Origin: Aplysia californica | Taxonomy: Eukaryota > Mollusca > Gastropoda > Aplysiida > Aplysiidae | DNA length: 64,000 nucleotides | Assembly (NCBI RefSeq): GCF_000002075.1 | Contig: NW_004797280.1 | Location: 651,203 to 715,202 of the forward strand | Direction of reading: 5' to 3' | Part shown: positions 23,301-37,500 of the stretch, piece by piece | Position numbering within the stretch: the stretch's first letter is position 1 | Layout of the letters: each line of letters begins with the position of its first letter | Translations under genes and position numbers: made by a program | The notes under the pieces: generated by a model | What the model was told of the DNA's origin: nothing | Seen by the model: only the letters and a program-made list of their open reading frames with translations | Database searches by the model: none

Positions 23301-26300
23301 ATTCTGAAGTTATGCTGGAAAACTCCCGGAAATTACACTGAACTCTACCAAAGATAGTACAAGACAAGATGGGCCACTCAGCCTAAAAAGTGTCCGCAGG
23401 AAGTATGCTCTTTGCTTTAGATGGCGCTGCAGTCTGTTTTGAAGCTCTCTTTCGTTTTTCCAGAAGAAGAATAGGAATAGCACCTCCTTGCGTGCGCAGA
23501 TCGACTGCTGTTCATCAGCAGTTCGGGTATGTTCAGTGCGGAGTTTTAGGTTTTTTAGAATTTTAATGACCTCTCGCCCTTCATTCTAAAGTCAAATTAA
23601 ACGAAGAAAACCATCTCCTTTTCCTCCGGAAGAGGTTTTTTGTCAGCGTAATCATTTTAAAAAAGCGTTCTTCCGAAATTTATCCCAAAACTTGCTAGTT
23701 TCACTTTGATTTTTTAAAACTCAAGTAGGGTAACTCTGTTCACAAAGAGTGCGCTTTTGTGAAGAGGGCGCCACCAAATTTTGAGGACACTTTTTTAATT
23801 GGCTCAAAGAGAGAAGTGGCCCATCTTGTCTTGTACTATCTTTGACTCTACCAAGCACACAATGTGTAAAAGGGCCAATTTGTTCAAATGCTCGCCTGTG
23901 TCGTCTATTATCTAGATAACGTATTGTTTGCCGAACAAATTATGTTGCTGTGTAGAGCCTAGCATAGGGTAAAATTTGAATCCACAATCCAGTGCACAAT
24001 TTATCACATATATAAATCTGCCAAGATTAGCTTATCATAGTAATATTTATCAGTAGCCGGTGTATCTCGTTTGTATCTCTACTGACGTTCTATGCTCAAG
24101 CCAGGCATAACAATTTTAAAATTCGATACTCAAAAGGACTGCATCTGTATTGAAACTTTTCATCAAGACCCCCATCAAAGAACGAAAAGAGTTATTCATG
24201 ATGCGTGTAATGTTTTTGGTGTTCGTGCAGACCTGAACTAGATCTACATCATCACTTCATGTATAACAATATAACAGACATGAATAGTTTCGTGTACGGT
24301 TGGACTTACGCAATAATGGAATGTCACCATTTTATAATTCCCCCTCTTCATTGTGCATCATTTAGTATTAAAATTTTTCAAAAGTGTTTAGTCGTTATCC
24401 TAAATTTAGACATTTTCATTTTTAATGCAAAAAGTATTGTAAAATAACAAATCCAGTTTTCTCAATTATCTCAAAATCTCGATTATGTTAAAAGTGCAAA
24501 AAAGTGAGTAAGGCCATATTGGCAGCACCATGACGATGTGTGAGGTATTGTGGTGAAATCAGCTGCGCTCGTAAAAATGGTGAAATCAAAGAAAAAGGGC
24601 ATTTTCCACAAATTTGGCAATTTCTATTGAATTTTGTTTTTTGGCTAAACACCTTTTATGTTCATATGAAAACACATTTCCATGTGAATTTTACTGAAAA
24701 ACCTTGTTTAAAGGCACAAAACAAGTAATCTTCAGTTTTCAAGGACTTTTAAGCTATTGAAGTTACCAAACTTTGGAAGCCATTTTTTCATTAATTATAC
24801 CACTGAAACCAGGCTACCCCACCTTCTTCAATCGCAAATATCTTGACTTCTATTCACTCTAGATCAATATTTTTTTCACTGAAAGCAAGGCAAATGAATA
24901 AGCTTTCAGATGTTATCAATAACTCCACATGTGCAAAAATTGATGAGCGCCTGATTCCCTCACGTCTTGACACATGTGAATTTGTCACAATGTGGTTGTT
25001 GCTACTTACATGGCATTGGTTGTGTCCATCTCAGCTGTGACAGCTTGCCGCTCACCGCAGCCGTTGAAGTAGAGCGTCTTACCGTGGGCGTATGGGAGAA
25101 GGGCTCCACAGCCAAAGCCTATGTCTCCACCCGTCACTGTCTGCCAGTAAGTGTTAGAAATTCTCCCCTCAAATGAGTCAAAAAGTCTCTTGAGCAGTTT
25201 TGATGGGTTTGGAATACAGGCAGGGCCTAGAAGAGAGAAATTGTAGAATTAAAGTCAATGATGAAATCAAGTTTAACACGGTCACTGTGACTGTCAATCA
25301 TTCAGCTCAGCAAGCTTATTTTGCGTAATTTATATTTCATAATGCTTTTTTTGTTGTATGACCATGACTTCACAACAGATAAAACTGATAAAATGTTTAA
25401 AACGTATAAGGACTAAACTATTTCTGTTGTTGCTGTCATTGATCCCTAAACACAACCAAAGAGCCTTGGAAGGCCTACAATTGACTGTACAGCGAAACTC
25501 AAATAACTTATCTTGCAGAGAGGGTATCAAACTAAGTGAAAGGGATGCTTTGCTCAATGTGTAGTTGTGATCTTATTCTATTTTGACGAGCCTAGAGCCA
25601 CCAGGGAATGGGCGCTATAGAAGTGATCTTTATTAGTATTTATTATTATATTATTATTATCATTAAATGTATACGGGAAGAAAATGCAGTTTCAGAACTT
25701 CTCCTGTGGTTCAAACAACTGAACACACACAAGTAGTCACTTACTGTAGTAGCCGTCATCACAGATACATTTTCCGTCACGGCAGTCTCCTCTCCCTCGG
25801 CACATGTCTGGGCACTGTTCTCCCACAAAGATGTCGTCCAGAGCCCATGTCACACTGCCGTTCTTGCCGTCCTGGACCCAGCGGAACTGGGTGGATCTAA
25901 ATGGAAAAAACCCCCGCCAGACATTAATGTAAAGTCAGGCAAACAAAATAGCATAATGTCACAATTTTTCTTTTGATTTGAGGACCTTTAAATCAATGCA
26001 AAATATAAGTAGAATTATACTCAAATTGGAAAAATAAAAAGAGAAACAAGATCAACCTCATTGTAAAAAAAATTTAACCCCCCAGTCTATTCAATGATGG
26101 CATATACCTTTTGTGGGGGGTGTAATTAAGAACATATTGGATTAAAATTCTTAGTACATAACACCATCACCATAGAAATAAAAATAGAATCTCACGCAGA
26201 GAAAGTGTTCTCAGCCAATGGTATTGTGACCCTGGTCCAGGAGGGGACCTGCGAGACGGTGTACTGGCTGTCTCGGTGGTGGAAGTGTGGGTTACACAGG

Positions 26301-28473
26301 CCTCCGTTCTGGCTGCCGGGGAGGCATGTGGTCTGCACGGGCTCCCACTTCTCCAGGCGCGGGTTCCGGCGATACTCCAGTCTCACCGCCGCACTGTCTG
26401 GCACATTACACACATCCAGGAACCGGTCGCAGCCCATGATGATCTGTGGGTGTTGGAGAGATTGGAAAGAATATTTATCATGTCTACCTGCATGTGGTTT
26501 TACGACCCTGTACAGCCAAGAAAAATTTCCTTCTAGGACAATAAAGTATTATCTTATCTTATCTTATGACGCTTTGGAATTGTGGAATCAAGAGCTCGTC
26601 AGTTTTCGGGCATATGGAGTTTTTGGTATCATCTTAAAAAGCTTGTTTATTTGTGAAATTTTAGATGAAAAAATATCCATTTATCTTAAATACAAGTCGA
26701 GATATTTGCGATAGAAGGAGGTGGGGGTCGCCTGGTTTCAGAGGCAGAATGAGCAAGAAAATGGCTGCCAAAGTTTGGGTATTTCCACAGCTTGACAGTT
26801 TGTGGAAACTGAAATTTTACATTTTTGTTTATTTAATCAACCTTTTTCAGAAATGTGTTCTCAATTGGATGTCAAAGGTGTTGAGCCAAAAAGCAAAAAT
26901 TCAACAAAAAATGTCAAACAACAACATTCAGTATTCTTAGAGGAAGTGTGCCTAAATTCTAGAAATCAATATTGAAAAGTATTCAATAAACTGAAGAAAC
27001 TGACACTCATCTCTACCAGTGGAAGGAAAAAATAAAGTACAGTAAATAAAAGAAGTCTATTCAGTTTTACTACACAAGAAAAGCACTTGGACACACAAAC
27101 ACAACTGATCTCCTTTTATGAAACAAACAATTAATCATACTCCATAAAGAAATAGGTACCAGTTCAGTTTGCAAACAACTCTTTAGAATCTGAAAGTGTC
27201 AGCTGTATTTCATTAACTTAGACAACATAGCAACACCAAAGTCCGTACCTTGAACTGCAGCATGTAACCCCTCTGTACAATCATCTGATTGGTGGTGAAC
27301 TTCTGGGTGCCCTTAGGTTTCTCTTTGTTCCCCTCTTCAGCCCTCCACACCATGGCTGCTCCTTGGTCTTTGAGCCTCTCACACTCCCCATCATCCCCCT
27401 CAACGACGCCGTGGGGACTGAACTCATAAGCAGACGGATCATCCTTCGTGATGTCGCCTCCGTCAAATGGCTGGAAGTACTCGCTGGGGTTCACCTCCCA
27501 CCCTCCGATGTAGACGTCGTCGATGGCCCAGTGGACGCGAGGGCTGGTGCCGACCGGGGCGTCTGCCTGGACCCAGCGTACCAAAGTGCTGTTGGTGCGG
27601 GCTCCGACGGGAAGTGTGATGTAGTCACGTAGAGCCGGCCAGTAGCGTCGCGGTGACAGAGCATGGATGGTGTGCCATCTAATGCCTTCAAGTTTTAAAC
27701 AGAAAAAAAAGGAAAAAAATTAACTCTCTCTCATGTTGAATCATGTATGGAAAAGCATGATGGCAGTTTGTTAGTGTCTGAGCTCTTAATCAGTTGCTAG
27801 TTTTGTATGCTTCCTGGGAAGCCGAGAATGTTTCTGGGTGTTCTAGTTCTCGGATCTGCTGAGGTACTGGAAATGACAGCTGTAAACTGTAAAGGCAACA
27901 GAGCATGGATATAATACACTATATATAAATACCATTGTTATTATTATTATTATTTTAAGAGGATATAGAAGAAATCAATATGGGCACCATAGAACATCAA
28001 GGCATTTTACCTGTTGACGCAGATCACAACTGAACATGAATATGAAAACATAAAAACACACTATTCTGTTAATAAATTTATAGCAAGACATCTTTAACAG
28101 AAAGAAGAACACCACACTGCATTTGCCTTAAGGGACAGTCTCTGCATAAGGGGAAGAAAAAAAATCTTAATAAATATATCCCCAGTACTCGGCCAATCTT
28201 GAAAGAGACATACACACCTCCATCCACAGAATACTGAAGGTAGACATTCTGGACTTTGTGATCTGGAGGCCTCAAGCACACAGCAGGTTGGGTTCCTTTG
28301 CTCCACATGTAGGCGGTGTACTGGATAAATCTGAAAAATGGCACAAAGCCCACACCAGTGGAGAAATGAAGATAAAAAAGTGCTATAGAATAGAATGGTA
28401 GCTCCCAGGCTTCTGAAGTAACTTATGGGACTTTGGCTTGGGAATAATCTAATTTATGATAATAATGATGATG

Positions 28474-28519
<46 letters not shown>

Positions 28520-31500
28520 TAATAATAATAATAATAATAATGAAAATAATTTCTTCAGTGCCCACTCATGTACAAAACAATTTTAGGCCATACTTTCATC
28601 TCAACACAAAACACAAGTAAATGAACATACAAACGTACACTCTTTAGATTAATACTAACACATAAGCAAACATTCATACTATGACAGCATAATGGATAAC
28701 AATTACATGTACATCACATTATGAATATAAGAGTACTTTGAATAAGAAAGACTATCTATCAAAATGGCGATGCGGTTTGTTTTTTAAACGAATCTCAAAT
28801 TTTGCTTCCAACTTTGTATCCCTCAAGTACAGTGGGAAAGAGTTCCAGAATAATGGAGAAAAGATAAGAAAAAGACCTTCCAGCTAGTTTTTGACCTCCT
28901 TTCTCCCCTTTTCTCATAAGAGACTGACCTCCTGATCTTAGAGATCTTGTTGATAAATAAACATGAGTGAGGTTGCTTAAATACAAGGGGGCTTTATTGT
29001 TAACACAATTATGGCATAGGAGAACAATCTTGTAAGTAATTCTAAATGCTTTTGGGAGCTAAAAGAGTTTACCTAAAATTGACGTGATATGGTTGTTCTT
29101 TCTCTTTTTAGACACAATTCTCGCAGCTTAGTTTTGAAAGCGCAGAAGCTTCAAGTAACCTGACAGTATACAGCTTACAAAGTATTTTATTTATTTATTT
29201 ATTTTTTTTATAGTAGAGGGTTTTACGCCACTCGCAACTGCATTAGGTCAAATGAGCTCCAAGGGGTGGGTGTCAACAGAGAAGTCTTTACAGGGAATCA
29301 GACTTAGACTGCTCACCTCTCTAGCTTCAACAGCACAAGGTCTGCTTTCACTATCAAGGCACCCCAAAATAGCAGGTCACAAGGGAGTGACAAACATACA
29401 AAAGAAGTAGAGTAAAATGACAATAGTAAGGATTAAAAAAGAAAAAGCAGCTGTTCCCTTTTGTAGATCAGGCACAGTTATGAGCGTGACATGAGTCAGC
29501 CCATTTACAATTCTACTATGCTTGAACGAGATATGTCCCCCCTTTGGGAATGGCATAAAGACACTTCAGTCAGTGGCACTGCCCCGGGGGGTTTACAAAG
29601 TATGATCAGTAGCATAAACACATTTTTCAAATAATGCCATCAAATAGGCCCCTACTTTAATTTTCAAACTGCATATAGTGTACCTACATGTCTGTTTCCT
29701 TGTTACACACATTTCTGCTATTGCATTTTACTTGCTTTTAAATCTTGAACATGATCATGAGCCTCTGCTCAAACATGCAAACCCAGTACTTTGAGCGTAG
29801 ATTGGAAATCTGTCAGCGACTAAATCAAAAATGGAAAGTTAGCTCCAGTCATATGTCTTTAATGAAGTAGTTCATGATACCAACACTTTGTGCAGTTGTG
29901 ATGTGAACTAGCTCAAACTTTGAAAACATTAAAGATACACTTTCACATAGAAGATGAGATATGATATTTCCGTTCTCTACAGTTACAAACAAAATAAAAC
30001 ACTGCATCAGGTTAAGTTATAGGTCTAAGTGATTGTTACAACAATTCTTAAAATGTGGTATATCAAGTTCAAACACATTGCCACAGAAACCCTCACAAAC
30101 CTGGCATTCCTGAGGTCAAGAGAACTGGTCACCAACTCACGAGCCCCGGGCCCGTTGAAGGTCATGGCCGGCCCTTGTACGACAGTCTCGCATGGCTCCT
30201 GTACTTGTCCCCCCTGAGCCCACGGCCATTTGGTGGCGTTCAGTTCCAGCTCCACATCAAAGCTGTCCTTTAGCTGACTCTGGACAGATTAAAGTAAAAA
30301 GGTATTTTGATGAAAAAAAAATATTCTTAAAATGAAATGACCTTAGGCTTTAAGTAGAAATTAATTAAATCAGACATTTTTCGTCATTTAAAATTGATAT
30401 AGGAGGATCCAAGAATACAGCTGTCCTTTCACCGAGTCTATAAATTATAGAATACAAAGCATTCTGAGGGAAAAGAACAAAGGTAATAATAACTTTTTCC
30501 TAGTGTTGATGAACAGTTTTAAATTGAATTATATTAATAAAGAGGAGTAAAAAAAATTGGTTTTGAGGTGCAAATAAAGTCCAAACAAGTTTAAAAAAAA
30601 CTGAGTGAGAACCTATGCTTTACCAAAATTAGGAATGACAAAAATGGCTGCAAAGTCAAAATGGCATCATCAATACATTATCATTGTACTCAAAGGAAAG
30701 GACAAATATTGCATAGACTTCTATTCACATAAACATTTATTAACTTTCAAACAATTAGCAGATTTGATAAATAAGATATATCCGAACAAATCTGATTTCT
30801 AACAATATTTCAAAGGTTAAAACTTGGCGACAACGTACCAGTACTCCGCCAACGTAAAAGATAGAACAGTCGTCCCCTCCATAACCCTCATCACACACAC
30901 ACATCTCGTCAAAGCAATAGCCGTGACCGTAGCAGTCCTTGTCACAGGAAGGTCCGATGTAGATGTCTCCCAGGGCCCAGTCCTGAGAGTCTGGCATCCC
31001 ATTGGGGAGTTGCTGCCAGCGGAACCTTGTGCCACTGCAACAAATCAGGGAAGGTCACTGTAAATCACATAGTCGAACCTGCCTGTCCCCGGGGTTTTAT
31101 GCACCCTGCATAGTTTAACAAAATTTGATCATTTTCTGCATAATTTCTGATTATTTTCCTTTATCATTCTTTGTTAAAGTTAACAGAATCGCATAATTTC
31201 ACATTTTTGGGCTCAGTTTGCATAATTTCAGAATTTTTTTTTTGGCATAAAGTGGCAGGGACAGACCTGCTCTAACAGCCACCCGTCCGAGAAAATAACA
31301 AAATGCCACTTTCCACAACCCCACCCCCTCCACCCCGTGTTTTTTCTCTATAATAATGATACAGTCCAAGTAAGATGTCTACTTGTCTAAAACAATAACT
31401 TTTCTCCTCGACAATGGGTGCCTGTCTTGGATAATTCTGACTGCATAAACATACAAATCACACATCTTGACACCGATTTGTAAAATGCTAGGGAACTAGG

Positions 31501-34500
31501 CCAACACAGGTTTTTGTTAGAGCATCTGAACAGAGAAATGAGTGGCGAACTATGATCACCAATGTCAGTTTCAGATCTGGCACAAGAAGAAGAAGAAGAA
31601 GAAGAAGGGGGGGAAGAAGAAGAAGAAGAAGAAGAAGAAGAAGAAGAAGAAAGAAGAAGAAGAAGAAGAAGAAGAAGAAGAAGAAGAAGAAGAAGAAGAA
31701 GAAGAAGAAGAAGAAGAAGAAGAAGAAGGAAAAGAAGAAGAAGAAGAAGAAGAAGAAGAAGAAGAAGAAGAAGAAGAAGAAGAAGAGGAGGACGAGGAAT
31801 TAGAGGAGGAGGTGGAGGACAACAACAACAACAAGAAGTTTTAGTAAGTGTTTTACGACACTTGCAACACAAAAAGGTCATATAAGTGCTGAAGATTAAA
31901 GGTGTTACAAGAGAGTAACAAACACAAAAAAGCAGGAGGGGAGATAAAGACGATAGATGTTTGATAGGAAAGAAGAAGTAAACCACACCAGAGCACCCGC
32001 CAACCACCCACAACAACAACAACAACAGCAACATCAACAACAACAACAAGTTTACCTAGACACAGGCAGGCCAGTCAGAGGTAGGACCACCCTCCTCCAG
32101 TTGTCATGGACCCCGTGGTAGTGAGAGACGGCGATGCCCGAGTGTGGGGAGCAGGACGTATCTCTCTGGCACAGAGACACCAGGTCAGTCCAGGTCATGC
32201 CGTGGTCGGTGGAGTACTGGACATTCACCTGCAGGGACATTACAAGAACGTGAGACAAGCATACACACTTGCAGCAAGTCTTTCCCACACATTGGAAATG
32301 TGTAAGGAAGCAGAGCTAACAAATATAGATCTAGTGACCAGAAAAATTTTTCTTTAAAAAAAGTGAAAGAACATTCATCCTGGAGCAAGAAGGAGTACTT
32401 TTTTAAAAGCCATCGCTCATTCATGCCCAGTAAGGGAGTCATTCGTTGATTAATGTTCCTAATGACTTGCTGACAGGGACACAAGGAACAAAAGAGTACA
32501 CTCTTGTTTTCATTTCAACTATTAATGTAAAAGCTCTCACTAATTTTTGTAAAAAAAAAATTAAATTATCGATAAACTATCCTATCTACCAGCATACATA
32601 CCTTCTCATCAGTCTGTCTGTTTATCATACAATCAAAACATGGATTGATCTACTTATGTACTCAGCTATTTACGTCCTTACCTAATCATCCATCTAATTT
32701 CACTATTGTGGCAATTTACAGAAGATATTAATTGCCTATACTGATGTACTACTAACCATTCTGCGTCATCCGTGTGGGAAAGCTCAGCTGCCAAGAGATT
32801 CAAATAAAAACAACCAAAGAAAGAAAGAAGTTGATGTGTGCTGTACAGGGGATCAACAAATGGTGGTTCTTTTTCTGGGAGGGGCAGTTCTTTTGCTGGG
32901 TGAGGGATTTTGGTTCAACTACACCAAAACAGTTTCCAAACAAAAGAACTTCAACTGCACCTATGATTACCCCAAGATGGCTATGGCATTTTTTCAATAC
33001 CAAATTTTGGTAATAATAATTCATCAGTATCTCATGTAAGGACAACTTACAGGCTGCAAAGACGTGTCCCAGTCCTTCCCACAGCCAACATTCATGGAGA
33101 ACTGCAAGACGTGGCCATCAGTGACCTTGACCTCACGGGAGGACAAAGTTGACGGCTCCTCCGCTTTAGTCTTGCCAATAGCAACTCCGTCTTTACCGCA
33201 GTACTTGCCCACCTCCATGTTATCGGCTGTGATCAGATCCAGAAATTCAAATCCCGAGGTGAAGTTGACAGAGAGAAGCAGTGGATTGATCTCCTCTCCG
33301 TTGATGCGGATACCGTCCACCAGCCAATCATCCTTCTGCTCCCCGCCATGTCGCGGCTGCCACCAGCGGACCAGGGTGCCCTCTCGTTTAGCACTCTCTG
33401 GGATTCTCAGACTGATAAATCTGAAAGTTTCCATATGTTGAAAAAAAGAGTCCTCAGTTAGACTGCACACATTTAGGAGGGCTCAAGGATTAAGAAAAGC
33501 AAGAGCTCTCATGCTACGAGTGGCAAATCATATAATCATTGAAAGAATATATATATATATTATACTTTCGGCAATCTGTCAAATATAAAATTGTGGATCA
33601 ATATCCAATTAACAACAAAATTCAAAGGTGTTTTTTAAGAACAGAAAATCACTTCTAAATTTTACACCTGAACTACACTATGAATTGCAAACAAAGGATT
33701 TAGCTTTTCAGACAGATTTCTTAATTCCTGTTTAACTCATTTCAAATTCCTAAGACTTTCTATTTTAAAGTTCTGGAGCTATAACCTTTAAAGTTTTCAC
33801 AATCTTGCCCTCTTCATCTTTACAATTTTGCTGCTATTTCTTTGTTGGAAGTTTGACATTGTAGAAGAAACAAAGCATGTCATTTACAAGGTAGGGAACT
33901 TGGTCTACTGACTGGAACAACAGACAAGAAAATCAAGCATTCTGGCAAGGATATGGACAATTTAGACACAACATACATTTAAACCTGATGCTTCTTAATG
34001 TTGACCAAACTTTTAAAAACTCAACAATAGTAATTCGCTAAAACAGGCAAAGCTTAAAAAAAAACCCCAACCAAACCGTTTGAGTGAACCTACACTGGTG
34101 TCCTGTACAGGTTGTAGTGCATCTCCGTGATGAGCTCCCAGGTGATGCCCCCGTCCGTCGAGTGCTCTAACAGTACACCGCTGTCTCTGTGACCAGGAGC
34201 TTGGAGACACCCATACAGGAAGTAGAACTGGATGAACATGGCTCCAGTCAAGTTCAAAGGTCGAGTCTCCAGCTGTCTTGAGCATGACTGGAATATAATT
34301 GATGACACAAGAGGGAAAATCAATTAAATTTCCTCCTTTCCTTGAATGTATAGATATTTTTCCGTGCTAGGGCTAACACCATTCAATCCTGACTCAAGAA
34401 CTAAGAAAGCAGTTACCCATTCAGCAATTTAATATGAGCAAGGGCCTGATGAATAGGAGGCAGTAGTTAATGTGAAGATTTTTCATAACTTTAGAAGAGT

Positions 34501-37500
34501 TCAAGTTGTGCTAAGATAAATGGACAGATATTTTATCAGTCTGGTGAACAAAAAATCCAGCCAATCCTTGAGCCCCATTTAGCTCAGAAAAGCCAAACAC
34601 TCCTTCTCTTCCCTGGCCAGTACATCGTTTTTACTTGATCAATCCTTGCTATTTCTTCCTCTATGTTCCAATAATCAAGGTAACATATTGGAGTTAAGTT
34701 TTCAGCCTGTATTTCCTTAAAAAAAACTTTGTCAATAAACATAACATTTCTCTGTTCTTACACCTTGACCAAAGAAATGAAAATGACTAATGAAAAGAAT
34801 AGGTTTGGCACATCATTAAAATAAAACACTGAGAACTGACAAAGTTTTTGCAAAAAGAAATATTGACATCACATTTATTGAGAAAAACAAAAATTTTCAT
34901 TTAAAAAGGTTCAGTTAAGACACTCTATAACATCTGAAACTTGTCAATCTTTGAAATTTTCCAAAAAATTCTATCTGTAAAAACTGACCCCAGTGAAGTG
35001 GAGAGCCTGTCCTGCAGACAGTCTACGGCAGGGCTCCACCACCGACGCACCAACAATTTTAGACCAGTTGTTCTCATCAGGACCATCCAGAAAATCCTCC
35101 ACAAGGATGCTGGGAAGGTTCGTCTCACTCTGCTCACACACAGCTCCAGACCAGCCTTCGTCACAGCTGGGGAGATGGAGAAGTTCACTAAAGTTCAAGG
35201 CCAAACTAGGAGCACAGAAAGAGCAACCAGACAACAGTGTTAACTACACAGAAATAAAAACTATTATAAAACACTATTTAAAGCACCTCAGACACCAGAT
35301 GGCTACGGTACCATGAGCTGTCCCGCCAAGAACAAGTGATTATCTTCAGACTAAGGACACAACACACAAGACTGAGACAACATATGTACAAATGTTTTAA
35401 ACTAGTACAATCACCAAAATGCCAGTGTGGAGAGGCGGACCAAACTGTTGAACACATCCTTCAGCACTGCAAGACACACAGGGCCCTGAGACAGGAAACG
35501 TGGCCAACCCCACTGACGCTACAAGAGAAACTTGGGCCGACAGATGAACTGAGCAGGACGGCCCAATTTATGACAGAAACTAGACTACAAGTGTGATGCG
35601 ATCGAGAAGAAGAAGAGAAAGACCTGTAACATAATGGACAGGGAAATGTGTCCCTTACCATGGAAGCACTTTGGGGTTTTCCCCCATAGGATACCGAATG
35701 ACGAGGCTAAAAAGCCATCTCTTTCTACCAACGGGACACCGATGGGTGACAGTGTGACGTTACAAAATCATTGTAGGAATTATCTCCTTTTGGGCATATG
35801 CACTTGTTAAAGTTTATAAATTCCTTCCGGAATGTTTTGTGTGGCTTTTGTTGAGAAAAATCAGTTTGTTTACATTGACTGAAGTGAAAATCTTTTTAAA
35901 GTATCGAGTAGACCTAGCACAAATGCTGCTTTACAGTGTTGCCAGGATGAGAAGTTGGGTTATGAATGTTTTAATGGTTTCGGTAAGCAAAATTCAGAGA
36001 CAGAAAAAAAATGCAGGACAGCGATGAGAATCATCTGACTTTGAACCACGTTAGAATGCACTATACCTAAGCATTAAAATATCCCAAACAATTGGTTCAA
36101 ATAAAGCTAGCAGTGAGACTATAAACAATAACTGCTTTCATATTCAGACTTTTGGAATCTTCAATAATTATAATACATCAGAAGAGGGGTTGCGAAAGAA
36201 TGTAAAAAAGACAGAATGGAGTTGAATGTGATACTTCAGAAGAGCAATCAATGAAAATGAACTCTTGGCACTGTAGGGGTTACAGCTCAGTCTGAAGTAT
36301 TATATGACGTTATGGCCACAACACCAAAGTTAGAATAATAAGATAACAGTACACACAGGGGTACCGACGAAGTAAAAATAAAATAGTTAATAATATCCTG
36401 GACTAAGAGCAAACCATGCAAATAAAATTTGATATAAGGTTTTCATACTTTACTGCATTGTACATAAAAATAAAAGTTGGTACCATATTTTTAGAATTCA
36501 GATATCTCCACGAGACCCCTTCTGTTGGTACAAAAACCAATTAAAACTTAAAAGCACAAAAGAGGACACGAAGAGAAGTGGGATTTACCAAGGGAGTGGA
36601 GACGATAACCTGGCGGGCCAAATAAATATAGCTGTGCAGAGTTAGGAATAGGGATGTTGAGCTAAAAGCAATTTTAATAGGTTGCAAAAAGTGTAGGCCT
36701 CGTTAGTAGCTTTGAACAAAAAGAATTAAAGCTGATTTCCCAAGATAAAAAAAAAGAGACAGGGAGCAAAAAGGCATGAGGGGGAAAAAGTCTACAATAC
36801 TCTATAATTCCTAAATTCCAGAAAAGCGTCCCACCAATACGAGCGTAAGTGACAGAGAGTTCCAAAGGGTGCCAGTGGACACTTACACACAGAGGTCTCC
36901 CCGGCATTGACCGTGGCCTGAGCATCTGTTGGGGCAAGTGGAGCCCACATACAGGTTCTGTACAGCCCAACTCTGGTCAGTGCTGTACCCTGGTCGCTGG
37001 TACACTCTGAACCTTGTGTGGGTGGACCTGTGTTTGAATGAAAAGTTAAAAATAACATACTTTAGCATGTAATGACAATGACAATCGTTATTCATCTCAC
37101 TGGGAGAAATATGTCTTGGTCGTTTACAATGGCAGCGGATGTTGCTAAGGTTAGATGCACATATGCAAGCACACAACAAGACAGGACATGATTAAATGCA
37201 TGTTTTACGCGCTGAAACAACCCTGCTCCCTAAAATATTCTCTCTCTTTCCCTCTCTGTTTCATTTGTAGCTCTGTGTGTTCAGTAACCTCACTGCATTA
37301 GGTATGAATGAATTTCTATATCATATCTGTGTGTTCTTGCTTTCTTGGAAATATATCATTTACTGCAGTTTGATAATTTATTTGAAATTCGGATGTCTGT
37401 CAGTGGATGGCTATGGTCATGTAGCATTGTTTCCACCTTTTTTAGAACATTTGTCTTGTGCAGATATTCAAAGCTATTTAGGTCCCAACAATTGTTTTTT

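Noticed and set aside
31387-32049. Long open frames on both strands rich in Leu/Ser, Glu, Lys or Arg
   Set aside because: They are translations of the GAA microsatellite and flanking SINE; no codon pattern of a real gene.
33024-33470. Reelin exon 26 extending to the full open frame
   Set aside because: The ACTTTCAG acceptor at 33421 and the GTAAGT donor at 33050 give the phase needed by both neighbours; the outer parts are intron.
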